From: Trichoplax adhaerens
Taxonomy: Eukaryota; Placozoa; Uniplacotomia; Trichoplacea; Trichoplacidae
Assembly: GCF_000150275.1 (NCBI RefSeq)
Contig: NW_002060950.1
Span: forward strand, 1,476,106-1,540,105
DNA: 64,000 nt
Direction: 5' to 3'
In this document: positions 34,201 through 52,000 of the stretch, piece after piece
Position numbering within the stretch: position 1 is the first letter of the stretch
How the letters are laid out: each line of letters opens with the position of its first letter
Made by a program: the position numbers and the translations under genes
Notes under the pieces: generated by a model
What the model saw: the letters and a program-made list of their open reading frames with translations, nothing else
Databases searched by the model: none
What the model was told of the DNA's origin: nothing

Positions 34201-35325
34201 GTATTTTGCATAGTACTTAACCTAAATCTACACAGCCACTAATGGAAATCCATTATCGGTTGAATATTACAATTTTACCATAATATTTACAACTATCTAT
34301 TTCTAAATCAATTTACATTATCACGTTTACTATCTTAAACCATAACAGTATCTTACTAAAGAGTCAATATTTTTTACAAAATATTTACTTATCTACTTAC
34401 TTTTCCAGCTATAATTTAAATAGAAATTGAGATTATAGTATTGGGTATGCTATTTTCTGTTATATATGTTATATATGAATGGCTACTAAAAGAACTAATT
34501 GGAATTCACTTCGAAAAATACCAGTATTTGCTTGCCTTACACAATAGAATCCATTTATAAAATCGATGTTATAGTTATCAGCATGCTATTTTTCGTAATT
34601 TCACCTTTTCCAAATTATTTTTTAATCCTATTTCTAATTAGCAAGCTTATTTTATCTATTCCAATTAAGATATAGGCCTACGTTTCTAGTTAGCAACAAG
34701 CAATTTTTTTGCTATGTATGGGTACAAGTACTTTGCAATTTGGACCGTTTCTACTCCTCGTTAGAAATACGAGTCTATTTTCTTCCTTTGCTAAATTGAT
34801 TTCAGCTAATTTCAGTAGATATATGCTTTAAAATATAACAAGTATTAGGCTAAAAAATAAATAGTATCGTTAGCAGCAGCCATTTTTACTATTTTAACCT
34901 AATTTTGTATCATAGACCGATGCATGTTTGTACTGTTAGCTGGGAAGTCCTTTAGCGAGACAATACACTATATCATGCGGTGATGTATGGGACAGTATAG
35001 TACGTCTTACACATACATGTCATATGATGTAAAATAAATGACACTCTGTTATATCATCTTGACTGTGGTATAGTATACATTAGATTAGCGAAAAAGTCAA
35101 AAGTATGACAAAGAGTTTTGCATTTTGTGTCGCCACGAGCACCCTACTCTACTGTTCTGTACATCACCTAAAACCCATAGAAAAGCTTATTGCAATAACA
35201 TCGTAAGCGTAGAAGTAATCCTAACCACCAGCGAGACGTTTTTTAGTGGCATGGACTAGATTATAGTCTAGGAGTCAACAGCAGTGGAGAAGATCGGCGG
35301 ACAGCTCCTGCAGATTTCATCAACT
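31299..35325. other. Spacer: end of unit B and DDX56 upstream region
   Basis: 31456-32012 has no counterpart in unit A and includes an AATAAA at 31958. 32013-34086 repeats unit A non-coding DNA. 34087-35325 is single-copy and shows no gene. The last 180 bases are less AT-rich and probably include the DDX56 leader; they contain a short hairpin, 'ctagattatagtctag', near 35257. Confidence 0.5.
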
Positions 35326-39519
<4,194 letters not shown>

Positions 39520-40041
39520 TCCAGACAAGCTATCCTTTCTGTTATGAAAAATTTTAATCACAATATTTTTGTAAAACTTTCGACAGGATAAGTAGCAAAT
39601 TAATAAGGCAATATAAGAATATATCTGTAATATAAAGATATACTGTCATAAGGGTTAAATGTTAATTGATCTTTGTGAGCATGCAAATTTTAAATTTGAC
39701 TACCATTGTTTGCAATGAACTTAATACAAGGATTCTATTAAACAAATTTGATCGATGTCATTCCCCATTTTAAACATACATTGTAGATAAGAAGTAAAAT
39801 CACTTAATTTGGGCACGCAACTAAATTTTAAGCTGTAAGTCCAATCGGTTGACGTTAGTAGTAATTTATGTAATTACGCAATGCCGATCATTAATAAAAT
39901 AAATAAAAGCCATCTGCAAATATAGTCGGCATTATACAACCAACTCTCTCGTGTTGTTTTACTCTACTATAACTGTAAATCGATTTAAGGAGCACATATT
40001 CCATATTAAGATATTCTTAGCATAATAAGTTGATTCATGTT
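39520..40041. other. Convergent 3' intergenic region, DDX56 and HTT
   Basis: About 520 bases lie between the DDX56 stop (+) and the HTT stop (-). It is AT-rich with no coding signal and must hold both 3' ends. The + strand has clear AATAAA words near 39893-39907. I saw no matching AATAAA on the minus strand before 40042. Confidence 0.7.
39893..39907 (+). terminator. Candidate poly(A) signals for DDX56
   Basis: Two AATAAA hexamers (39893-39898 and 39902-39907) occur about 380 bases past the DDX56 stop codon. The match is exact, but such words are common in AT-rich DNA and the 3' end was not otherwise located. Confidence 0.35.
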
Positions 40042-43000
40042 TTACTGATTAGAAATATATTGTTGACAATATCGATTTAAATCTGAGTAAGGCGATACGG
40101 AGGAAGCAAAGGTAGATAAAAAGGTTCTCTTTTGAGTCTGGTCAAGGTTCTACAAGGTAAAAAACGCAGCATAATCAATTTTTGATTAATATAATTACAT
40201 CAAGCACACAGTAGCCTATAATGATCAGAAAGGATCGAAACATTTGCATACCTTATTGACGAAAAAATCCAGAGCAGTCGTATAAAATATTTGTTTATCA
40301 ACTTGCTCTAATTTACCTATTCTACTGATCACATAAGGCAACCTAAGAAATAAATTCAAAATAATTCGAAGACAGTAATATCAATGGTTAGGCAAAGATC
40401 AAAAAATTTGCTTCAGATAGTAATCGCAGTAGTCTATGTATCCTACAATGATCGGATCCAGTAATTAGTTGAAGCACTGATTAGTAAACAATTCAAACCC
40501 CATACAGCCATAGCTAAAGGTGTCCTATAAATGAATTATATGGCTAAATCTTAGTCTTTCAATAATTACACTTATTTCATATTCGATATTATTACCTTTG
40601 CGTAAAACTACCGATAGAGAGCATGACCCATTTTGTAACTGCTGTCTGCTGCGACTGACGCTGAAGATTTTCAAAAACTTTAAATAGTACTTCAGCCATA
40701 AGTTGAGGATGAGGTTGTTGACTACTTAAAAACTCTCCTATAACTTTATTCATTATCTCCTGAGGTGAAAAGAAATCTTCCAATACAGATGGTAAAATAT
40801 GAGCAACTACTGTAGCTTCCGAAGGCAGCCCCTTCCTAATCCTATTAGTATAAGATTACAGATAACAATATGTTAAGTACGATTGAGATGATAATAAAAA
40901 ATTCAAAATCGTATAGTAATTTTAAAATTAAAATGCTGCTGAAAGCTGAATACAGAACAGAATATTCATCAAAATTTAAGGTTAAGGTTATTAATGTATA
41001 GTAAACTAGTATGCATTAATATACTCAATGCAAAGTTTTGATACTATTCCATTCAATATTCAGCTTATTACAGTATATGATAATCTGTCATATATACTAT
41101 CGTATATTTATTGAGAAAAGTATATATTATCCAAAAGAAATAAAGAATAGGAATAATAGGACAAATACAACATTCATGCATGACAGCAGTAACAAGGTAG
41201 ATCTCATTCACCTGTCAAATAAGATAGTCACTCGCTCAATTGTATGTACGTTGGCCATAGCATCAAGCTCTTGACCAGGGTTGGCTTCACTTTCAATTTT
41301 TCCTAGAATATGTATAACAGTTAGGTGGTTGCTAACTTGCTACTGAACGCTGGCTTGATATTAAATCCCAATGTTCTTACCGGCGTACATGCATGTTAAA
41401 AGTAGTCCAAGAGCAGACAAAGCTCTCTCAGGGCTTGGCATAGATAATCTAAATGATGCAATTGTAACAATAAAAATATCATCATTCTGCAATGTTAAGG
41501 ATGTATACGCATATAATTATAAGGTGCCTAAACTTACGTATCCTTACCTATCTATACTAAGTTTGATAATCATATCCGATTCATCCGGTGTTAACGTAAA
41601 GGATAAAATAATTCTCTCTAGTCCTCTCATAATGGCATGATATATAACAGGAGGGGTTACTTCATCGCTGGCACTGATCATTGTCACAACAATCTAATAA
41701 AAATATGAGTTTGTACATTTCGCATACCAAGAATAAGCCATATGCGTAATATTATAATACACTTCTATAATCAATTTCCCTATTTCGAGTAATGTTATTA
41801 ACAAGAATACTTACTTGTAACACTAACTGAAAAAAGTTTGTGTCTTTAATGTCATCCACATAATGTTCAATAATAAAGAAAGCTGCCGATAGCATTACCA
41901 AAGTATGTTGATAACTAGTTCCAAACGACATCCTGAGCGCAATCAATATTTTAAGTAATTAAGATATAGCTATATTACTCTTTGAATTATGGTGATAACA
42001 AATAGAATATAAATCTTACAATTGTACTTCACTTAATTTTGTTGTCAAATAATTAATTAGCGGATCTAAGAATGCTGTTAAGGAGCTCATTGGATGGGGT
42101 TCTAATATATATAGTACTCCAAACAGGCCACAAATCTAGAGTTTATTGTGAATTACATTAATGCGACATTTAATATAACAATTTACAAATCATTTCTATA
42201 AGTACAGTAGGAATACCTGTAGCGACAAGTAACTACTCTTCAGTGAAAATTCAATTACGCGACAAATTTTATCAACTGATTGGCCATCCTATGAAATAAG
42301 TTATCGACAAATAATTTTAATACAAATGCGTAACCATTTACTGATTAAATTAATTGGAATTACATTTCTAATACTTACTAATCCTAAGACTGAAACGGCT
42401 TTACAAATTCCAATGACAATATACTGCATCATGACATCGTCTTCGGCTGGATGATATTTATATAATTCCATAAATATATCATACATCCACTGAAAGTGTT
42501 CACGATTAACGAAAATATCTGACAATACCAAAACCTGAAGTGAAGCAAAAAATGCTAAGAAGCGAATGATAAATCCAGAAAGGACAATGGCTGAAATAAA
42601 TTACTTTTATTACCGATTTTGCAGCTTCTCGTTTAAGGTTAATTGTTATATTTTGTGAAGTTTGAGGTGTAAGCCACCGTTCAAATAATTCGAGTAGAAA
42701 TTGCAAACAAGAATGAATGTCTAATCCGATATCTTCTTCAAATATTGTAGCTCTTGAATAAGCGTCGTCTTTGTTGTCAGTCTCCGAAACTTGCATTCGC
42801 AATACACAAACTGGAACCTTTAATAATATAATCAAAGGAACTGTTATGATAAGATGTACATGAGTGACTGATGTAATCAATCTAAGAATTTAGATCACAA
42901 ACCTGGCCAAGAACATATTCCAAGCATGATATGTCACGTTCAGTGTTGCTATTATATAGCATTCGGCTACTGTTATGGTTACTACGTAACCAAAAGTGGC

Positions 43001-46000
43001 TCTTTTTCGACATGCTTGTCATTGTACTTTGCATACAACCCATATTATTGTAATAATTAATGGGTACACTTCTACAGCCAGCAGTTCTTTATACGTAATG
43101 CCGATGAAAAAGTATTAAAATATTAGTTCATAACCCCCATTTATTTGAATTATTGGCATATTACTGATGAAAAATTAACTTAAACCCTCTTTACCTTCTA
43201 ATTGAAAATTTCTCAATTGACTTTTCGACTATTCCTCGTACTTTTTCAAGTTTCTTACCAATGCTAATCCAGTAGTAGAAATTGCTTATATAAGTTTTTT
43301 CTATTGCAGTATAATATCGTTACATCATTATTCATAGTGACTTACACAGAGTTCATAAATGGCAAAGGCTTATGTCTTGAAGAATGCAAATATATACAGC
43401 GATTTGGTCGACCAGCTATGGGAATCAACGACGTATGCAATAACAAGGACGTTAAACCTTCTACTGCTATGCAGTTAGAATGATTCAGTTCAGAAATTTC
43501 CTAAGTGAATCAGAGAGATTAAAAAAGGTATAAAAATAGAATTCTTTCAAGATAGTAACGATCTTCCTCTAATACTGTATAAGGCTTAAAAAAATGATGC
43601 TAGAAAATTTACATCATTGGATGCATTTTCGGGTATTGAAGTCCCTAACACGCCTAACAGAGCAACCCAAATCTCTTCAAATTGTTGTCGTGATGTCCAA
43701 CCTAATACAAATAAAGGCATTAAAGTTGCTAAAGAAGTAACAAAATTTTTATCTCGATTTAATAACATTGACAGTAATGATATTTAGAGTACCTAGTAAA
43801 TTAATACGAAAAACAAAATCTTCAAGTATATCTTTTTCACAAAGATAATCAGGAGATAAAGGTGGCAAAGGTTCAGAAGGACGATACTGATTATCAGCAA
43901 GCCATCCCATTTTCCAAGCAAGTAATGGAACGCAACAATAGCTATTGAAAAGAGGCAAGCGAGCTAATCCAAGTAAGACGCTAATACATGGACCAATTAA
44001 AAATTGTGGGATTTGAAATACTGATCGATGGCTAGCGCTATAGCTAAAAATAGTGCGATGACTATGTAGTAGCTGTGATAGCTTATCACAAGCGTTAAAA
44101 ATCATAATATCATGGTCATTATTTATTGATTGCTGTATAAGGTCAGTGGATAAATTTGATGGCACCAAGACACTACCAGGTGATAAACCGATTGATATTA
44201 TTAAATCGTAAACAAATTGAACGCCTTGACATATAACTCGATGATAATCTGGGTTAGAATAAATGGACACATATTTCTTAGAGAATAAAGCCACTGAAGC
44301 GCAGGAAAGTGCCGAATAAAGTTCTTCATAGCAATAAATCAATTCAGTTATCATACGGCACGATACACCGAGTGACAATAACGCAAAGCGAGCAGCAGCT
44401 TCGCAAAACTCATCAGGTAAATGATAAACAGTTGTCAAATCCACTTCTGATTCCAATACTAGCGTTAGACATTTCGTTAGAGAATTTATGTCCTTAACAC
44501 GTTGAAAGTCGCGAATAATATTTTTGAATTCAATAAGGCTACTAAATTGAGTAGCAGATGTCTTGGTCTCGACTGTATCATGATCAGCGGAAGATAAATC
44601 AATATTTTGTGATAGGGCAGCTTGTTCTCGCTGATAATCATCACGATTTTTCTGTTCTGTTAGAATCATATTTAGTTGATCTGTTATCCTGCCCATAAGG
44701 ACTTTTTGGCACTCTAGAAAAAATTTACTGGGTTCGTGTTGATAACTGTCATTATCTAATTGATGTTGATTTTTATCATTATAGCCATTTGATCCACTTA
44801 CTTCAGCATCATCAGACTTTGAACGTTGAAATTCTGCTAGACACACAGTTATACAATCTTCCAGTAAACTTATATCAAAATCATGGCTATTTAATATTTC
44901 AATAGCATCTGACAATGGCAAATTACGCAGTAATAACGAATATTTCCGTGATGCGTTAATAGAATTTTTATCTTGGAAACATCGGTGCTTAATCATATCT
45001 AAAAACCAAACTTTATCAACTTGGATTGTAGGATTTAGGCTACATTGACGACTGAGTTGACTAATTTCATCTCCATTAATTGTAACATGATTTAAGACCC
45101 GAATAATAAGCGATTTTAATCTTAAATGACGATTTAACTTAAATGTATCTTTCAAAAATTGGGTTAATACATCTGCTTTGCCATCAGCCAATTGTTGTTG
45201 ACAATCTTCAACAGATTCAGTCAATAAAAAATCCAAACGATTGCAAGCTAAAGTCTCAAATAACCTTCCAATACAGCGATGATGAGTATCTAATAATTTA
45301 GTTACGATTAGACTAATAAGTGAGCCGGTTAAACTGTCATGAATATCTGACAGACAACGTACCAATTTTCTGCCGAAGGATGGTTTCGATAACAAATTTA
45401 TCATGGAAAACTTTAATCCATCAGCTACACCTTGTAAAAAGATACCACTTAATTCGACGTCGCCGTTAATATTATTAAGTAAATTAATAGCTGGAGGTTC
45501 AAACGATAATTCAACAATATTTAGTGCATAATTCGATATAAACCATGGCAAAATTTGCTTAAAGGTGGGTCCTTGGTAATAAGATTGTAAGGAGTCCGAC
45601 AGTAGCAATATAATACCACGACGAATAACTTCGTGACTACAACTAGGGAGCTTATTTACGGCTCGTAACGCTATCTTTGATACATATTCACCACGTAGTA
45701 ATAATTGCTCCCACCACCCTTTATCAGTAAATTCAAGCTGCAATAATAACTCGCACCAATCAAGCACTAATCTCGGCATACTCTGACGTAAATCAAGTAT
45801 TAAACTATTAATTTGACCTATAATAGTGTTTCCGTAACCTTCTTGTTGATAATTTTTAATTAATGATTTGGCTTGCTGAGTAAATTTTCTGTATACGGCT
45901 TTTTTAATAATATATTTTAGATACAGAAATAATAAATGTATTTCAGCTCCTAAAAATGCATACTTTGATTCTTCATTACTAGGGGTTGTGATACTTTCAA

Positions 46001-49000
46001 CTAATTTCCCAGTTGCATTCTTAATGACGTAAAATATGAACTGGGTCAACACATCAACAGCGTTATAATTAGATCGTTCCAGGTCTTCATTTGACAAAGT
46101 AAATTGTCTGTCATCGATGTGCATTTCTTCAATACGACCGAGTATGGTATCTTCATCAGCGCGTAGCAAAAATATGTGAAAAATAATCAAAATGCTAGCT
46201 AGCCAACGATGAACCTTTACTTCACTTTCCATATTGGCTGGTGTAAAAAATGCTTTAACTAGCATATCAATAGGCCTCAGCGAAATTGGCATTACCATTT
46301 CAAAGAATCGATGTAATACATGCAAAGCGTGGATGGAATCAACATTAACCTATTTCGTATAAGACCATATAGTATTCATAACATTATTAGTATACTTTAT
46401 CAAGGATATTCATCTGAATATATTTCATTATCAGATGCTAAATATATTTATATATGGATGGACCTGCAATTTCGTCAGCAACGGAAGTAGGAAATCTACC
46501 ATTTGGCGTGAAATGCGCTTCCAACGATTCTCTTCATCGCGACACGATGACAGTATAACTAGGCATAACTCAACCGTCTGAATTGCAATAATAGTATAGA
46601 ATTAGCTAATATCGTTAAATAAGCATCTATCCCATACCATTACATTTGTGATAAAAAAGACAAAAACTAAATTTTTAACTTGAAATTATATTAGCGGCAC
46701 CTCATGATGATCCATCAATTTCATTAGAGTTGCAATAACAACTTCTCTTTGAGCGTCCAATTGTTTACCTTCTTCACCTTTCGGCTTTAGTAAGGAACGT
46801 ACGTTGAATAAGTCAAACACCACAGGCCGAAATGCAGGAATGACTAAAAACATTACAGTTAGAAAAAATAACTGTTACGGATATTTAATGGGTAAAAAAT
46901 ATTGTATTACTATCGACGTGAATAACTTAAAGTTCCATGCTAATATTCATACCATGAGCAGGTGCTAACTGTCCGCTTGCCATTATACCGTCAGACAATT
47001 GAAGTATGCGAGGTATACCAACAATAGGTTCGAGATTCATTCGCTCGTACGACAAAAGTATCAAGAACTGAAATATACTTGGGATTATATTCTCGCTCTC
47101 TCTATTATTGACAAGGAGCAAAGCTTAGAATTAGTGCCAGATTGTAGTAAAGTGGGTATTGAATAACTTTTTTAAAGAATTATATTATTTAAATAAGCGA
47201 ATACTTCATTTGTCCAGCTTCTATTAACTCAAATTGCCGCAAAATAAAGTTAACGAAGGACTAGAATGAGATGCAAATAATCTACGTTAATACTGTAGAC
47301 ATGTCAAAATCTCGTTTTAAAAATTCGAGAAAGTAAGTTTTATTATTAAAATTTTTAAATATTTTTTACCTGATCCGCATCCAGTAACGAATAGTTGACC
47401 CTTATCTTGATAAGCTGCGCAAGCAAGTGAAGAATTTGTTGCTGTAAGTCTACACTACTTGTGAAGGTGTATTGTTTCAGTGCATGGATTACTAACGGTT
47501 CAAAGATACGGATAAGCTGGACGGGGCGCTATTATTCATCGCAAGGCAATCAGAGTGCAAATATTAGCGGTCTTTCGGCGTAAATTCGGTAAAGTAAGAC
47601 ACATTAAAGTATTATCACTATTCTAGTTCAGAACCTTGTTATCGGCCCTTCCTCCTGTTTCTGATGCTGGTAATCGACTGTGTGATTTGATCGTAACAGC
47701 GTCTTCCTCGAGTTGAAAATCATCTTGGCTATTCTTTATACCAATCATTTTAATAGCAAATTGTTTTAAAGGCAATTCTGAGTAGATTTGGTGAAAACCT
47801 GTAAAGATATCCTTAGCTGCTTTATTCGTGTATCTATTTCTGCAAACGTTGACTGGTATTTGCCAAGGATTAGTCGCTGCATTTATACTGAACAAACATC
47901 TAATAAACTTGACATAAAAAATATTTACAACGTGATTATAATTTTGGATGTGCCGGATCACTTTTGTTTCATCAATTTCGAAGGGTGCCTTACCTGTTGG
48001 ACGCAACGTAATGTTGCAGCAGATTCTCTCTTAATGCATGCTTGCATATAATTAACAAATTCTTCTACATACTATATAGATAGATTGCATGTTGATTAAT
48101 TTATGAACAAATGTAGATACACGAATATGCTCCGATACCTTTATACTATTATTGATATTTGAATATTGTGTCTACCTACCCGACCACTTTCATTTAACGT
48201 CGCAACTTCAAGAATTTTGCTAAAGGAAGTCAACGTAGTTTTGAGTAAGTTAGCGAATTTATCCTCGGATTCATTTGTAGCTAAGGAAGACTGATGGTAA
48301 GAAAGTAAGTCATAAGTCGTTAATAATAACATTTGTAGTCGGTAGCTAGACAATGGGAAAAAAGCAAGAGAAATTTGGAACCATAATTATAACTAATTAG
48401 TAACAACATTAATCAAGCATTATATTTCAGTCGAAAACTAAAGTAAAAATACAGTAATAGAGATTCTTCAAAATTATAACAGCAATATCATTGATGAAAT
48501 TTTCATACAATTAATGGACAAATAGCTACGAAAAACGATATTAAAATTTCTCATCATTATAATTAATCGACTATAAGTAATGAATAGAACATGCCACTGC
48601 AGTGTTTCGGATTATATCGGCAAATGAATGTACCTATTGCTTACCTGATAGCTTGATTGAACATTTCTTAATTCTTCATATAGTTTAAAATAGTGCGCTA
48701 CATTTACAAATTGGCCAACTATTCCATTATCTGCAATTCGACCGGATCTTGTTGAGGTAAAGTCGCTGGTATCATTTGATGGAGTTAACTCTTTTTTATC
48801 ATTGACTACAGCACCAGACTCACCGCGATTACGAAATGAAAACCGCTTCTTTGGAGATACAACAGCAGCTAACGAACCAGCAGATGCACTAGCCGTTAAT
48901 CCGGCAATACTACCACTTTTTTCACGTAAAAACTCTTTAGCCTTTTGTGTTTGTGGAATAGTCGTTGGCAAATCATCTATAACGTGCGTAAAAATATTAA

Positions 49001-52000
49001 GTAATCGTGAAATATGTGCGAATAGTTGGTTTGCCAATGGCACCAACAAGAAATCGCTTAACGCAGGCCAACTTTCTGTAATTTCAAATTTTCCATTCTC
49101 GCCATCACTTGTTAAGATTGAGTTGAAGGAAGCACCAACTAGTAGATTACATGCCAAAATAAGTACATCATTATGAGTCTGTAAGTCAAACGTAACCCAT
49201 GACGACGTTAGTAATGATACCATTAACGGTAACGGACCACTACCATTACTACCGCTAATATCATCTAAACTACCAAAGCTATTTTGACGTGATACGTTAT
49301 TAGTATTGGCAGACAAATCTCCCTTTGGCTTACTTCGATGGTAACCCCAAGCAGAGCTATACTTATCAACTGGATAATTATTAGATAGTATAGATAAAGC
49401 GTGTAGGCAACCTGTCATAAAATATTTTGATGATGTTATGTGTAGCTTGGCTAATAAAGAATTAATTATACGCGAAAGGTTAGCCAGGGTAATGTCATCA
49501 ATATATTCATGTCGATCATCAGTTTTTGTTACTGCTGAACCTTTGGTTAACAATGATAGATTCTTGCTCATGTCATGCTCGTAATTTAATATATTAACAT
49601 CGTCTACTAAGGATTGTTGTGCAGCAGCCGTAATATAATCACCTTTAGGGTGATCGATTGGATAAAACAGATGAGGAATAATTTTAACTAATGTTGTTGT
49701 TGTTGCTTGTCGCACACGAATATCTTCATCACCTAATAGCAACATGATAACTTCATCAATGACTTGTTGTTGAGTACAAGGCGAACAATATGATCGCAAA
49801 AAGTCAATATTTGCACGACTTTGGTGCCAATAGTGCAACAAAGTGAAATCTAATTCAGTCAAAATATCCAGTAACTTAACGCGAACAAGCCAATACGGAT
49901 GAATTTTTAATTGAAGTACGGTAGCAATAATATTCCATGACAATTGACTCTCATCACTCTTCATTAGTGAATTTAGGCATAATTTAACGCCTTGTATTGC
50001 CATACCAATAACAACTGATGATTCATCTTTCAATAGTAATAATAAGAGATTTACAAAATTTTCAAGGTAAACTTCATGTTCATTCTTAAATTGTTGCGAC
50101 AAACAACTGTGTAACCATAAATCATAGTGATATCCAGCAACAATCAGTGAGGTCTTAATATAATTGCCGATAAGTAGGGCGATATTACCACGTAATTTTG
50201 GATCAGAATGATTAGCGTATTGTAATACATCCCGGACACGATAGATTTCAAATGCTTGATCATTACGCCCCTCTTGATAACTCGCTATTGATTGTGCATA
50301 AAGCGGAGCGATAAAAGCTTGTGGACAAAATCCTAAAGCTTGAGATACACAATTTAACGACAAAACCTTGACACTTACACGGATAATTTTATCGGGTATT
50401 AATTGACCATTTTCACCATCCAATAGAAATGATGTGCATAGCATACGAATGCACGAAACAATTGGAGCTTTATTACTATCCACCAATCTATCCCATATTC
50501 TCGAAATATCACTACCTTCTATAGAAGGGCGACTAATATCACTACTGTCATCTGCTAAGCTATCCTCCTCATTTGCTTCTGTTACGGGTTGACTCACACC
50601 AGCTGAATCTTGATTAGTAGTAGTAGCATCAGAGCTCTGATTTAAATTAAGTTGGACAGCTACGTTGTCGGCTAGATCAATCTCAACTGATATATTATTG
50701 CCTCCTTTAACAACTGCATCTGGAGCTAAGCTATCTTTATTCTCAACGGCTGATATCGCTGGGTCTATACTTGCTTCTACATTGTCTGCCTTAGATTCTA
50801 ACTGATCGAGATTACTACTTGATTTATTAGGAACAATCTCATGGCTGCTTCCAATACGAGCGATATTGATCATTAAAGTATCATCTGGATCAGATAGTAA
50901 CAGAGACAGTAATGACTTAGGTGGTGATTTCAGTATCAGTTGGAGAGTTTCAAGAGCAGCTGTGACAACATTATGGTTAGTATGCTTTAAGCAGGCCATC
51001 ACAATTCCGTACATCTACAACAGTGAAAGGTGCAATAATTCAAAATGAGGAATAACAAATTTCATTTGAAATCTTTCCCATCAAATCATTATTAAATATT
51101 TGATTAATAATCTAGGTTTCTTTCGAATTATGGCTAAATAAGTAATACTGTATCTAATTGCAATACGGTACTGCGAATTCCTATATTTATATAACAGTCA
51201 GAAAAAGCATTTACCTTAATCAGATGCATGATGTTAACCGGAGAGGAATCTGCATTTTCCGTGATGATTCCACCGATAGTGCCATGAATTCCTCCACTAA
51301 CTGTATCTTTAATAGGTTTCGATAAATATGGTACAATACTACGTAGACATAATAATGTACCAAGCAGTAAGAAATTCTGCTGATAAACATTTTGTAGCGG
51401 TAGTAAAATATCTAGAAGAAAAATTGAATAAATAGATAAATAGCTAAGCCATGTCAAGAACATAAATTAAATTACTATTCCGAAAATAAATATTACCAAT
51501 CAGCTCACTAACGAGCCAAGAAAAGAAATAATTGGGCTTCGTAGTATGCCTACATAATAATGTAACAGCAGAAGCAGCGGTACGTCTGGCAGTGGCAGAA
51601 CTCGATTTGATGTTTATCAAAAAATTTCTAATCAATATCTAAATGTGTCATATACCGATAGATAGGGAGACAAACAGTGAATTTCTATCCAGTTAAGTTG
51701 TCCAAAAGTATAGCTTCCACAAATATAACAGTATCTTAAAAATTCGTATAAAGCATTTACCTTTACTTCTGAATCATTGATGAATTTTCCAAAAACCGGG
51801 CAAATTTTTTGCAATGCAGAAGCAACAGTATCCTAACAACACAGTAAACTCACTGATTCATAGCTTAAAAGGTATAATAAAGCAAAATGTAACTCCTATT
51901 GTAAAACAACAGCTAAATGCTGTAATTGAAATAAGTTGTGCGTGATAACCAATATACCTGAACAGAATCATCTTGTCTCTTACAAATTCTGACAATTCGT

